Below, piece after piece: positions 50,001 through 58,728 of a stretch of DNA of 64,000 nucleotides. Within the stretch, counting starts at the first letter, position 1. Each line of letters starts with the position of its first letter. Under the pieces are notes generated by a model. That model worked only from the letters and a program-made list of their open reading frames with translations, was not told the origin of the DNA and searched no databases. Source of the stretch: Aurantiochytrium sp. KH105 (Eukaryota; Sar; Bigyra; Thraustochytrida; Thraustochytriidae); assembly GCA_003116975.1 (NCBI GenBank), contig BGKB01000024.1, forward strand, positions 372,001 to 436,000. The letters run 5' to 3'. The position numbers and the translations under genes were made by a program.

Positions 50001-50606
50001 GAAAGAATTCACAAAGGTCTCGGCAAAAGCAATGAGACTGAAGGCGGTTGAAACGCTAAGCGAAAGAGAGAAAATGACGCCAACAGAGACGCCGAGTTCG
50101 GGGCCAATGCTCCTAGAGATCATAAAGTACGCGCCTCCACCCTTCATGGTCCCGTTGGTGGAGATGGCTGCGAGACTTAGCGCTGTCATGACATTAACAA
50201 AGGTGCCTGCGCAGAGCATGACAAAGACCCCGAAGAATCCCGCCTCACCGACGGCCCAGCTCATGCGCACAAAGAGAACGGCGCCGAGGATGGATGAGAG
50301 GCACGGGAAGAAGACGCCTTCGAGGGTCCCAAGACCATTTGCTCTGTACTGACTGCGACTCCGGATCCCGCGCAATCGGGCCCGCGACGCGGGGCCCCGT
50401 CTCCTTGGTCCTGAGCTACTGTTGTTGCTACCATTGTTGTGACTGCTGTTGTAGTTGCTGTTGCTGTTGCTGATGCTGATGCTGATGCTGTGCCCGCTAC
50501 CGCTGCCGCTGGTGCTGGTGAGACTGCCGCTGTTGAAGTCGGCATCGTTGGCGCCGGCACCAAGCAGAGGGGCCTCGTGCGAGCCAAGCGGCGTAAGCTG
50601 GTGCAT
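47064..50606 (-). CDS. SLC12-family cation-chloride cotransporter (KCC-like)
   Basis: I start at the ATG at 50606 (MHQLTPLGSHEAPLLGAGAN), giving 1180 residues. Another ATG at 50735 would add 43 residues made from an AAGC-type repeat. A Ser/Asn-rich N-terminus (to about 95) precedes about 12 membrane helices: GLGTLEGVFFPCLSSILGAV, LFVRMSWAVGEAGFFGVFVM, AISTNGTMKGGGAYFMISRS and IGPELGVSVGVIF are textbook SLC12 motifs. GITAGAGSSGKLRDPAASIG follows. The cytosolic C-terminus holds an acidic disordered insertion and ends with YIENLRVLTQGLPPVVLACP, matching the KCC end. Role: electroneutral K-Cl export and volume or osmotic control. NKCC is less likely, because the C-terminal ending fits KCC. Confidence 0.9.
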   Translation of the reverse strand: MHQLTPLGSHEAPLLGAGANDADFNSGSLTSTSGSGSGHSISISISNSNSNYNSSHNNGSNNSSSGPRRRGPASRARLRGIRSRSQYRANGLGTLEGVFFPCLSSILGAVLFVRMSWAVGEAGFFGVFVMLCAGTFVNVMTALSLAAISTNGTMKGGGAYFMISRSIGPELGVSVGVIFSLSLSVSTAFSLIAFAETFVNSFLCDEDAENCTTFVENRAHLSTLIASLTLLVLTAAASTVGTAMGKLTNLITGVMMASVVLGIASLLFVPGGEAKPSMSRFMENFWFNFSSPLPVPEPSTSTSNVDAGQSFLSVFVIIFPAFTGITAGAGSSGKLRDPAASIGPGTLRAIAFTVSLYLLLIYVFALTLPRQTLKENRTIFKDECVVPGFIIVGILTCSLSSALGNIQGSARLLQSLARDGLLPLLTPFKQGSAREDEPQVALGLCWAVAQICLLYGRLDAIAALVTDCVLLVYIFLNLACFALRMTSAPNFRPRFAYFSWHTALAGALSALFIIFITSPQQGMLAFCMLAGLAYYVHVTAPVTPWGDVSQALIYHQVRKYLLRLDLRRSHPKFWRPSVLFLPRYPKGQFALLNFCNNLKKGGLYVVGNVLIARQPEKGVLAEMPDFALACERLKQLWVDFFSQTGAKAFHEVVLAPSLVSGMRSLLMSAGLGGLRPNTVCIQAFQSTSSSEPSPSSSAAASFSHTSAAAQHLGNNAIVDNTMAPSAQGATLSTNSDMPPTSSPRPLSSQYTSPISFSDTKASAMLDEINHLVDTFAEDVEAETDAEAKVNFCETLADILVLEKNLLVAEHFDRLDKNLIMECKRRRDAAGHRQSRRFPFRSPPASSLGLCFPGARAQNAHDEIESNSDVVHDGSALDIDIETNEEAQRANPDDAADAPYHLGGSSELDEEAVDDVNESDDDARVRTAQSFSFPSSLQGTPIREETLEDDELDRLTTIDLWSTDESDWNDPSGTLALQMQLAFGLHRCNIWEDHTKLRVIAACPSVTHARGSDEAKRSAFQAYETLRKLLRAIRVEAEILVLPAVGAALFEEHTALAEDDDFADVDNSSSAANNSTRHQLEDLGPVSSSHSALRRVRRNPRTHPLTELEHCAELNAMVQEHSGNKACVVFLPLPRPPSHSRINTRNAAIYIENLRVLTQGLPPVVLACPGSNIDPIVTTEI

Positions 50607-51175
50607 GCCCGCTCCTCCTTCCAGCGCTCCCTCCTTGCGCCAGAGTCCTCTTGCTTGCTTGCTGGCTGGGTGGCTTGCTTGCTTGATTGCTCGATTGTTT
50701 GACGACGCAACTCTCACCGACTTTTGCCGATGCATGAATCGAGCATGAAAGGCGAACAAGAGGCAAGGAAAGAGGGAGGAAGATAAGATGGGACGGCACA
50801 ACTCACCGCGGCTTTCACCGGCACGTTCTTATAGAAGAGACGAATTGAGGCGACAACGTACGAAATGCACGCCTGACGAACACAAACGTCTCATGTTTGG
50901 CATGGCAGTCAGGGCTATCATCTATCCATCGGCTTCAAGTATTGCCTTCAAGCGAGTCAAAAATCATACATGAGCTTTGCCATTATTCGTAACGAGCGAG
51001 CGACATCACAGGCATGGTGTTTTGTTGTGTGTGATGCCGACTCAAAGGGGTTGTGGCCAAGCCAAGATATATCGTGTGTAGATCCACTGTCAGGTCGAGT
51101 CAGGAGCGCGAGAGATATCAATCACGTTTGAGGCGCCCAAAGAGTACGTACGAGATTGCCCTCTTTGGACATCGT
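50607..51175. other. Intergenic, cotransporter start to tetraspan gene
   Basis: 570 bp. The part next to the cotransporter has CTTG/GCTT tetramers (50644-50700). The rest is unremarkable. The promoter of the cotransporter is expected here. Confidence 0.5.
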
Positions 51176-51730
51176 TTAGGCCTTGGACATCATGGTGTCG
51201 GTCTCCGAGACAGGAGCCTCTGCGGTGTTTGCGTTGTGCTGCTCGTTCAGAGGTTCGCCCTGGCGCTTGCCATTGTCGACGTCTTCGCTGGCGCGGGTGA
51301 AGAGCGCGAGGCAGATGAGCCAGGCAGCAAAGGCGGCCGTAATGATCTGAAATGCAAAGCCATACCCGTACTTTACGCCGAGATAGTTGGCGAGGAACTC
51401 CTCGTCACGCACGTGGACCACTACGAGACCAACTGCACCCATCGAAGCGCCGACCACGCCACAGTTGAGCACGGTCACGAGCACGTACACCTTGTTGATG
51501 CAGCAGCACGCCAAAAAGGCGAGGCCGCTCGAGAGCACCGCGAGCGCGAGCGCCACCGCGCTGCTCTTCATGGCCGCGTCCAGCCAATCCGTCTCAAGCG
51601 TATTGTCCCCCACCAGGCTCACCTCGACCCCCGTGTTATCGAACTCGATCCACACGCCGCCCAGCGCGATCGCCGCGAAGACCACGTTCAGGGCCGCCGC
51701 GCCCACGGTCAGCAGCGCCATGAACCCCAT
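51176..51730 (-). CDS. Small four-helix membrane protein A (claudin-like topology)
   Basis: The ATG at 51730 opens 184 residues. Helices are at about 5-26 (LLTVGAAALNVVFAAIALGG), 55-75 (SAVALALAVLSSGLAFLACC), 82-105 (VLVTVLNCGVVGASMGAVGL) and 122-145 (FAFQIITAAFAAWLICLALF). A Trp sits just after helix 1 (GVWIEF). The short cytosolic tail is polar. Four helices with the large loop between 1 and 2 resemble claudin/PMP22-type and sur7-like proteins, but the W-GLW-C-C motif is absent. Two proteins with the same plan lie 4-5 kb away. Function unknown; probably a cell-surface or vesicle membrane protein. Confidence 0.75.
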   Translation of the reverse strand: MGFMALLTVGAAALNVVFAAIALGGVWIEFDNTGVEVSLVGDNTLETDWLDAAMKSSAVALALAVLSSGLAFLACCCINKVYVLVTVLNCGVVGASMGAVGLVVVHVRDEEFLANYLGVKYGYGFAFQIITAAFAAWLICLALFTRASEDVDNGKRQGEPLNEQHNANTAEAPVSETDTMMSKA

Positions 51731-52306
51731 CTCGCCTGCCGCCGCCTTGCTCCTTGCTTGCCGCCTTGCTTGTGCGCGTGCCTCGCTGCTGCTGCTGCTG
51801 CTGCTGCTCGCTGTCGATGCGGGTCTGCCGCTGCGCCGAGGCGGGCTTCTTCGCCGCTGCTGCTGCTGGCGTCGCGTCCTGCACGCGCACTAGATGATGT
51901 GTGGGATGCGTCGATCGGATGTATCCGACATGGTAGTAGTGCCACTGCGACGAATGCGCCCCGAGATTCCAGATTCCTTTCGCGTCCCGCGCTCGGCGCG
52001 ATGCGATGCGGCACGCGGCGCGCGCGCCGCCGGCCCGCAGCCTGGCCTCCCTCGCCGGGCTCCCCGTGACGGCCGCCCGACGGACGCGAGGCGCGGGACG
52101 AGCGCCCTTGCCCGCCGGCGCCGATCTCCGGCGAGGGGCGCACGCCCGGCGCAGCTGCAGCTGGCTGCAGGCAGGCAGGCAGCTGCGCCGGCTGCGCTCG
52201 GAGCTGGCGCGCTCTCGCGGCGTGCTGGGCCGAGACAGACGTGACGCGCGACGTGCGACGCGACGCGAGCCTTGGTGCCGTCTCATTTCATCCCATCACA
52301 TCTAAC

Positions 52307-52356
52307 TCATCTCAGCTCAGCTCAGCTCAGCTCAGCTCATCTCAACTCGTCTCAAC
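52307..52356. repeat. CTCAG/CTCAA pentanucleotide tract
   Basis: About ten five-base units (CTCAG, then CTCAT and CTCGT variants), upstream of tetraspan A. Unit length and sequence echo the CTCGT tracts elsewhere in the window. Confidence 0.85.
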
Positions 52357-52596
52357 TCGTCCTCGTCGTGTCAGGTCAGGTCAGGCCGTAGCGTCCCAGG
52401 CCGCGCCGTCGCCAGCGCGGGCCCGGCGACGCAGCCCGTGCAGGCGCTCGAGCGCCCTTCCTTCGCGCGCGCCGAGGGACTCGCACTCGAAGCGAAACGA
52501 AGCACGCGACGCACGAGGAGCCAGGTGTCCACCAAGATTCGGTCGAGCGATCATCCATCCGAAGCGTCACACTATTACCGCCAGGTTGCCTGGGTG

Positions 52597-53238
52597 CTAG
52601 AAGGAGCTGCAGCAACGCGCTCCGCGTCGCGTTTCGAGGAAGAGCCGCGGGTCTATAGGGCCACGGCGGCTAGTCTGCAATCTCGCGGATCTCGCGGATC
52701 TCAGGCCCGGCTGCACGGAGAATGATTGAACGAGTGAGTGAGTGAAGGGACGCGCGGTGGGCGAATCTTGGGGCGCGTGTGTTTGGCCCTGGCCCTGGCT
52801 CTGGCCCTGGTCGGATGGACAGCCTGAGGGAGTAGGAGAAGCCGGAGTGGACTGGCTATCTGGAACGAATGCGTGCCCGTGAGCGAGTTTTGCTTTGGAT
52901 AGAAGCCGCTTGGGAAGGAGCGTCTCCAGGTCGCGGTGTTGACGCGAAGGAGACGAAGGCGTGAGGTTTCCCAAAAAAAACCAAGACTTTCTCCTCAGAT
53001 GTTTCATCGCGCGTGAACGCTGTGATGCAATCTGACGCAGACCTGTGTACGCATTCAGGCTGCCAATGCCATGGGGCGATGTGGGCTGGCACTTGAAACC
53101 CTCGAGCTGGGTCAGGTGTCTGAGTATTGGGCTACAACGTCCGCCTTGACAAGAACTAGGTGTGGCATTGTGGCTGTAGTCTTCCACTACACATTCTGAT
53201 GTCATGAGCAAGACTTTTCTTGACGTTGTTGGGTTCAT
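52597..53238 (-). CDS. Hypothetical 213-residue ORF
   Basis: The ATG at 53238 opens MNPTTSRKVLLMTSECVVED, followed by a Ser/Pro-rich protein with no domain I recognise (NLTPSSPSRQHRDLETLLPK, then a Gln/Gly SQGQGQ run). It lies between two well-supported genes in a region otherwise without coding signal. Composition is plausible for a disordered protein but also for chance in GC-rich DNA. Confidence 0.2.
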   Translation of the reverse strand: MNPTTSRKVLLMTSECVVEDYSHNATPSSCQGGRCSPILRHLTQLEGFKCQPTSPHGIGSLNAYTGLRQIASQRSRAMKHLRRKSWFFLGNLTPSSPSRQHRDLETLLPKRLLSKAKLAHGHAFVPDSQSTPASPTPSGCPSDQGQSQGQGQTHAPQDSPTARPFTHSLVQSFSVQPGLRSARSARLQTSRRGPIDPRLFLETRRGARCCSSF

Positions 53239-53911
53239 AATTCAGGATGATGTCATAGCGTCACTCTTCTTTCATGGTCTCGCCAGCACTTGCTGTCACT
53301 GTATACGTACGTACGATGAACTGATTGTGAGGCCTGCAGGCACGAGACTTTTTCGCCGGTGTTGTGCTGTGACGGGTCGCTTGCATCTTTTCATTGCTGA
53401 TTTCTTTCATCCGCAGGATGCGGTGAATACCTTGATCTGGCAGACAATAATGTGATTGCTGCTCTCACAGTCGTCGAGCGAGAAAAGTACGACATTTACA
53501 TAAGATAGTTGGCTTTGTAATTGAAGCCTCGCTTCGCATGAAACACAATTAAGCTGCTTTTTGTCGCTCCTTTGTCAAACTGGATCTCTTTACTGTTAAT
53601 TTGTCCCATTGTGAGATCCAACGTATTAGGAGCCAGCTATGCAAAAGCGCCTCAGAGGTTGGGTTCGAGAGAGATCTTTGAATGATGTTTTGCTAGAGTA
53701 AAAGCCAGACACCTTCGACTAGGTTTCTCGCGGACGCAATATCGAGGCGCAAAGCGGTGATTCTCTTCAGCACCGTCTCCTAGCCCATTCGGTGTTTCTC
53801 GTCTCATCAGAAGAGGCAAAAAAAAAAGTGTTGTTTGTTGATTTGATGTGAAAGATTACGGACATAAGCCATTCAGACAGACTCTCTCACGAGCGAATCG
53901 GGCCGCTCACG

Positions 53912-55243
53912 ATGCTGGCAGCGGCGCGAGGCAGACCTTGGGTACCCTCTTGCTCGCGCTCGCGCACATGGTCCTTCAGAGCGTTATCAGCCACCTTTGT
54001 GGTGGCGGCGCTGGTGCTCGTGCTCGTCGCGACGGTCTTGGAGATTGAAGTCGCTAACGTGGCCGTGCTCGCGTCTTCAGGGGAGGTTGTGGTGAGTGCG
54101 CTTGGGGCGCGGCCCAACACGCTGTTCACCTCCACGCAGAGAGAACTGTTAGACCTGCACTGGCACACCTCGTCCACGCGGACGAGAGCCCTTGTCAAAT
54201 ATCAGCTCGAGCGACGTGAGCAAAATGCGGCTCGCGACTGGGCTTCCAAGTCCAAGGTTTCTCTTGTAGTATGGAGCCAGGCAACACCCGTCTGGTTTGG
54301 AGACGTGCATAAAGGACATACAAATCCAAGCTGCAGAATATCGTGCGAGGTCTCCTTCGATCGCGATCAAGCCGCAACTGCCGATGCACTCGTGATGATG
54401 CTTGATCGACCCGAATCACCTCTGCCTTCAAATCACCCTCCATGGATTGGCATTACCTGGGAGAACCTTATGGGTCACCGACGATACAAGTCCTTTGGCT
54501 CTAAACTACGCCCATCGACCAGTGTCGAGGCGCAATTGGATGCGAGTTTGATTCGGGGCTTGCGTCCAGATCTCCTTGTATCCCACGAGCTCGATGCCGA
54601 CATTCCCTTCCCGTACCCTCAAATTCGGAACTTTGTGGAACGATTCAAGACACAAGACCGAGTGGATGTATCTGCGCGTGTCCGGAATCAACGGCGTGGA
54701 ATCTATGTGCTCATTTCAAACGGGGATGCGCATATCCTCCCAGACCGCCTCAAGCTGCTCAAGGGCGTGCAACGCGCAGGATTTCCTGTGGCGTCCTATG
54801 GAAAAGCCATGCTTGACCTAGACCTGCGGCAAGAATTTCTCAAGCTAGACGATGCGGAACATCGCGAGGGTGCGGGCCTCGAATTACAAGGCTCATACCT
54901 CTTTAGCAATGCGATCGAAAACTCCTTTGGTGTGGACTACGTCACTGAAAAGCTCTATTTGGCGCTCACTGCGGGTGCAGTGCCACTGTATTTGGGGGCG
55001 CCAAATATTGTAGACTTTCTCCCGGACAGAGACGCGGTGATTCACGTCAACGACTTCGAGACACCAGATGATTTGGCTCGCTACCTTGATCAGCTCAGTG
55101 GAGATCTTGATTTGCTCATCGATCGCCATCATGCCTGGCGTTTCCGCGAGAAACTTCCGCAGTTGCTGACGGACATTAGTCTTCTCGTCCCCTCGTCTCT
55201 CACTTGCGCCCTCTGCGAGGCAGCAGCAGACCTCCGCTCGTGA
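53912..55243 (+). CDS. GT10 alpha-fucosyltransferase, type II membrane protein
   Basis: The ATG at 53912 opens 443 residues. A basic N-terminus and one membrane helix (about 24-45, LSATFVVAALVLVLVATVLE) fit a Golgi type II enzyme. A stem follows. The catalytic C-terminal domain has the GT10 signature at about 331-365: YLFSNAIENSFGVDYVTEKL, YLALTAGAVPLYLGAPNI, then VIHVNDFETPDDLARYLDQL. The ENS...DYVTEK(L/I)Y core is the alpha-1,3-fucosyltransferase motif that binds GDP-fucose. PPWIGITWENLMG in the middle occupies the place of the usual acceptor-side motif. Product: fucose transferred to a Golgi glycan. Acceptor and linkage are not readable from sequence. Confidence 0.88.
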   Translation: MLAAARGRPWVPSCSRSRTWSFRALSATFVVAALVLVLVATVLEIEVANVAVLASSGEVVVSALGARPNTLFTSTQRELLDLHWHTSSTRTRALVKYQLERREQNAARDWASKSKVSLVVWSQATPVWFGDVHKGHTNPSCRISCEVSFDRDQAATADALVMMLDRPESPLPSNHPPWIGITWENLMGHRRYKSFGSKLRPSTSVEAQLDASLIRGLRPDLLVSHELDADIPFPYPQIRNFVERFKTQDRVDVSARVRNQRRGIYVLISNGDAHILPDRLKLLKGVQRAGFPVASYGKAMLDLDLRQEFLKLDDAEHREGAGLELQGSYLFSNAIENSFGVDYVTEKLYLALTAGAVPLYLGAPNIVDFLPDRDAVIHVNDFETPDDLARYLDQLSGDLDLLIDRHHAWRFREKLPQLLTDISLLVPSSLTCALCEAAADLRS

Positions 55244-55580
55244 GATCTCTGTTTCTTTCTCTCTCTCTCTCTCAACGACAATCGTCGTGCATGTGTACAA
55301 CGGAACGCTTGCGTTCGTCACATCAAGCGGCTTACGAGGTTAAAAAAGCGCGTTCCAGGGGAAACATGGTTGTTGAATCATTACAAAAAACGATTGGCAA
55401 TTTCTTTCATGTAAAAGAGATGACACGATGACATGTTTCCCAAGCTGCATCGTTGCGCGCTCATGGTATCCTGCTCCAACCGTTCTCGATCTTTGGAGTG
55501 ACCTAAAGTTCAAGTGCATGTATTCGGTTAGCTAGTTTTAAAAATAGAGTCCTCGTCGTGTCAAGTTGCAATGCAGGCGC
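55244..55580. other. Convergent interval, fucosyltransferase / tetraspan B
   Basis: 337 bp holding two 3' UTRs, with a TC run at about 55256-55275. No gene is recognised. Confidence 0.5.
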
Positions 55581-56078
55581 TCATGGCTCCTTGCGATAAT
55601 CATCCTCGACCTCTGACGAGTTGGAAGCCCCAACGCCGTACGTTCCTGCATTGTACCGTGCATCTGGAGTTGCCAATCGGGTGAAGAACATGGCAATCAT
55701 GGAAGTCATTAGCGTCGCGACGGCCAAGACAAAGCCAATTCCAAAGGGCTTGTGGGTGAGTTTATGGCAAGTAGAGTTGAAAAGCGAGATTGCGACTGCA
55801 GAGAATAAAAGAACCAAGGCTTGAGCAAGAACTGTAAGCTGCCAGCCAAGCCTCTTGTTTTTATGAAAACTGTAGACTGAAAGAACTGTGGCGAAACAAC
55901 ATGAAACAAACATGAGCACAATCAAGACCTTCGCAGCTTCAAGACGACCATCGGCAACCGCGATTTGCCACAACGAAAACGAGTGCTCATCGATATTCAC
56001 CCAGCTCGTCGCCATGGCCAACACCGAAAAGATAAAGAGCAGCAGATTGAGGCAAAGCGCTATCAGAGCGGCGTCCAT
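55581..56078 (-). CDS. Small four-helix membrane protein B
   Basis: The ATG at 56078 starts right at a hydrophobic helix (MDAALIALCLNLLLFIFSVL), so the longer upstream frame (Arg/Gln-rich) is treated as leader. 165 residues. Helices are at about 3-23, 48-70 (VLIVLMFVSCCFATVLSVYS), 80-100 (LTVLAQALVLLFSAVAISLF) and 115-138 (IGFVLAVATLMTSMIAMFFT). A Trp follows helix 1 (TSWVNID), as in protein A. The tail is polar (NAGTYGVGASNSSEVEDDYR). It resembles protein A in a GxGF motif before helix 4. Head to head with protein C, 390 bp between the ATGs. Confidence 0.75.
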   Translation of the reverse strand: MDAALIALCLNLLLFIFSVLAMATSWVNIDEHSFSLWQIAVADGRLEAAKVLIVLMFVSCCFATVLSVYSFHKNKRLGWQLTVLAQALVLLFSAVAISLFNSTCHKLTHKPFGIGFVLAVATLMTSMIAMFFTRLATPDARYNAGTYGVGASNSSEVEDDYRKEP

Positions 56079-56468
56079 CTTTCCTTCTCTTTTGTGCACG
56101 TGCCCGGTCCCCGTGCCTCGGACAGGTTTCGCCTTTTGATGGCGTTGTTCGCTGACGTGAGGTCTTTGCCGTCCAGGATGGATCAACGCCCAGCGCGAGC
56201 GACACCACGCAGGCTTTGCAGCGCGTCGTACGCCACGCCTCGCTTTTCTGGGCAGCCGGCACGCTTGCCCGTCCGCCCGCCTGCCTAGGCCGCCAATGGA
56301 GGACTGCTGTTGCTGTCGATCTTCTTTCAAGCGGCGCATTGATGTTCGTTCTCTGCCATACGTAAGTAATAGGGCCTGGTAGTAGTAGGCTAGGACGGTG
56401 ATCTCTTCTCTTCACTTTATCAACGACGTGAAGAGGGCTCACGTTATAGCGCGCACAGTCCCGCAACG
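56079..56468. promoter_or_regulatory. Shared divergent promoter of tetraspans B and C
   Basis: 390 bp between two start codons in opposite directions, too short for another gene. A shared promoter is inferred from geometry only. Confidence 0.4.
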
Positions 56469-57053
56469 ATGGCGCGGAGCGTCGCCGCGGCGGCCGTGGC
56501 CAGCGTCGTGGCGGGTCTGGCCGTTCTCTCCGTCACGGTAGGCCCTTGGCTCGAGCGTCCGGGCAGCGACAGCCAGCCGGACGCCAGTTGGCACGTGCTG
56601 CAAGGCAGCAGAAGCAGCGATGGAAAGACGGCGGCGCACGCGACAGCCGCGAGAGTAACCAAAGCCTTTACGCTTGTGTACCTCGTGGCAGCCTTGGTCG
56701 CCTTTGCTCTCGCGATCGTCGCGCTTGTTCTTCCAAGGAGGGTCTCCAAGTTGAATGCCACTCTACACACAATCGTAGGGTGCGCTGCTGTGGTTGCAGT
56801 CTCGATTGCCAAGGCTTCCGTGGAGGACCCTGGCGTTCACGTTGCCCAGGGCTGGCGGATAGCTGTTTGCACAAGTATCATTGCCTTTATCGCTGCGTGC
56901 TTCGACATCAGTTTTACAGGGTCTTCTGATCGAAATCACCTGCACCAGCAGACCAACTATCAGGGTGCCTACGGCGCAGGAGTTCCCGTCCGACTTTCAA
57001 AGCCAGACACGAGCTTCGAGGATGCCAAACTTCCCCTCACATCCGAATCATAG
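56469..57053 (+). CDS. Small four-helix membrane protein C
   Basis: The ATG at 56469 opens 194 residues. Helices are at about 4-25 (SVAAAAVASVVAGLAVLSVT), 67-88 (FTLVYLVAALVAFALAIVAL), 98-116 (HTIVGCAAVVAVSIAKAS) and 130-150 (IAVCTSIIAFIAACFDISFT). A Trp follows helix 1 (VGPWLERP). The tail contains NYQGAYGAG, reminiscent of YNAGTYGVG in protein B. Same topology as A and B with low identity. An older divergent family is the simplest explanation. Convergent with the FCP1-like gene (104 bp between stops). Confidence 0.72.
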   Translation: MARSVAAAAVASVVAGLAVLSVTVGPWLERPGSDSQPDASWHVLQGSRSSDGKTAAHATAARVTKAFTLVYLVAALVAFALAIVALVLPRRVSKLNATLHTIVGCAAVVAVSIAKASVEDPGVHVAQGWRIAVCTSIIAFIAACFDISFTGSSDRNHLHQQTNYQGAYGAGVPVRLSKPDTSFEDAKLPLTSES

Positions 57054-57157
57054 CAGACCTCAAAGTCGCATACTCGCAGAGAAGCTGCCTGTCTATCTGT
57101 CTATACGTTGGATCATACATTTTTTTTATCCTTTTATGCTCTCGTCTTTGCCCCTTT

Positions 57158-58384
57158 TCAATTCATGCCTCGAAAACTGTCGATCGGACTGGATTTCATA
57201 AACTTTTGCACGTCCACGTCGGGCTGGCGCGCCATTGCATCCAAAAATCGCCAAAGTGCGCCGCCTTCACCAAAGTCCTCATCCTCATCTTCGTCACCTA
57301 ATCCAGACTCGGCATTTTCCTGAGATGGATCGAATGTCGTCACACGCACAGCATTCTCCGCGTTAAGAGCAGTCTTGGACTCTTCGTTGTCTAGAATAAG
57401 TGTATTGGCCGACGTGTAAACGTTCTCATATTTGGGGTTCAGCCAGATACGTTCGAGCGGTTTAACAAAATTGGGCGTGTTGCGATCGGTACGACCTTTG
57501 CGTCCGCATGCAGTCTGATCCAGGACCATGACGCAATCGTGTTGCAAATGAAACTTTGGCGCTGCAAATATGTGCTTGGCCACACCCTGTGCCACGGGTG
57601 CCGATGCAGAGGTCCACAAAGCGAGTTCGTACCCGCGTTTGTGTCGCGCCCAGTGCAAGAGCTCGCGCATGTGCGGACGATCGTACACGTGGAATCCAAG
57701 CGGGTCCCGGTAATTTTCAGCGAGACCAGCGATCTTTGCTCGACTTCTTGCCACTAATACCCCATTTACGTCGAGGACGAGCAGGCGAGTGGGCCAGCTG
57801 CGCTCTTCGTCACCTTCTTGGTCGAGAAAATTGAGGTTCAGTTTCTTCTTCTTCTTCTTCTTCTTCTTCTTCTTTGTTTTTTCCTTCTTTTCTGTGTTCT
57901 TATTTCCCTGCTTCTTGTCCGCTATCTCTTTCTTTTTCTCGTCACCGGACTTGCCGTCTTCCTTTTCTGTCTCAGCATCATTCTTCGCTTGTTCATCTTG
58001 ATTTCTTGAAGCTGCGTTGATCGATTCCGATTCCTTTCGCGTATCTTCCCTTTTAGCAGATACTTGCCCATCTGATAGATCGCGACGAATGACCTGTTCG
58101 TTTTCTGCATCTGGTTTCGCGCTTGTGGGATGGGTTGTGTTCGCGGCTTCGACGCCTTTTTCCTCTTCATGAGACGTTGAGGATAGGCCTCTTCTTGCTG
58201 GGCCGGTCCTTTGCCTTTTTGGCTTGATCTCTCCTTCGTCCCCGCGTAGCGCACCATCTGCACCAGCATCGACGAATGTGTCCTCATCCCCATCTCTTGC
58301 GCGTTTCTGCACTGCCTCCGTAGCACTTGTCAAAGCCGATGTCGTGGAAGAAGCGGAGGAGGACGACGACGAAGTGTTGCCCAT
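57158..58384 (-). CDS. FCP1/NIF-type HAD phosphatase-like protein
   Basis: The first ATG in frame is 58384 (MGNTSSSSSSASSTTSAL), giving 408 residues. A long Lys/Glu-rich disordered region with a poly-Lys run (about 170-195, from AAG/AGA repeats) precedes the catalytic domain at about 203-375. That domain has TRLLVLDVNGVLVARSR, YDRPHMRELLHWARHKRGYE, LALWTSASAPV, DCVMVLDQTACGRKGRTDRN, RIWLNPKYENVYTSANTLIL, DNEESKTALNAENA. The signature of FCP1/SCP enzymes is DxDxT. Here it is DVNGV, so the second Asp is Asn, while TSA and the DN pair are kept. Fungal and plant relatives with DLNG exist. Role: RNA polymerase II CTD-type phosphatase or a non-catalytic relative, nuclear. Confidence 0.82.
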   Translation of the reverse strand: MGNTSSSSSSASSTTSALTSATEAVQKRARDGDEDTFVDAGADGALRGDEGEIKPKRQRTGPARRGLSSTSHEEEKGVEAANTTHPTSAKPDAENEQVIRRDLSDGQVSAKREDTRKESESINAASRNQDEQAKNDAETEKEDGKSGDEKKKEIADKKQGNKNTEKKEKTKKKKKKKKKKKLNLNFLDQEGDEERSWPTRLLVLDVNGVLVARSRAKIAGLAENYRDPLGFHVYDRPHMRELLHWARHKRGYELALWTSASAPVAQGVAKHIFAAPKFHLQHDCVMVLDQTACGRKGRTDRNTPNFVKPLERIWLNPKYENVYTSANTLILDNEESKTALNAENAVRVTTFDPSQENAESGLGDEDEDEDFGEGGALWRFLDAMARQPDVDVQKFMKSSPIDSFRGMN

Positions 58385-58728
58385 GGCGAGATACAAAGTC
58401 TCCACGGCAGCGCAGCTCAGGTTAGGGCCACTGTCTGCACTTTTTGCGCTTGAGCACGCACGCCTTTTCCCTTACGCCCAAATTGCTTCGACCAGCGGCG
58501 GCCCCGGACGCGCACGTGCGATCGCAGAGGCTTTTCGCTTTGAATCTGTTTGTTGATGGGCGCTCCAGCCACCAACTGGACTATTATCTGCAGAACCCAT
58601 TTTCGCCGCCTGGCGCCCTTGTGGGTTCCAACGGATCGTCGGGCAGGTAGTAAGTACTTTATAGGCGGGCAGGCAGGCAAGCAGGCAGGCAGGCAGTCCA
58701 GGCCAAACTTCTTGCGTGGTGCGGACGA
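58385..58728. other. Divergent interval, FCP1-like / unknown gene
   Basis: 344 bp with a GGCA tetramer tract (58662-58696) about 30 bp upstream of the unknown gene's ATG. No separate gene. Confidence 0.5.

Larger units (their letters stand above)
51731..53911. other. Long divergent region, tetraspan A / fucosyltransferase
   Basis: 2.18 kb, the longest gene-poor interval here. The first 900 bp are GC-rich with a CTG run (51783-51810) and the CTCAG tract (52307-52356). From about 53100 the sequence is A/T-richer and gene-free. One 213-codon frame (52597-53238) is listed separately. Confidence 0.5.

Noticed and set aside
50607-50801. Longer N-terminus for the cotransporter
   Set aside because: The extra residues come from an AAGC-type repeat, and the outermost codon is not ATG. 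The ATG at 50735 is possible but less likely than 50606.
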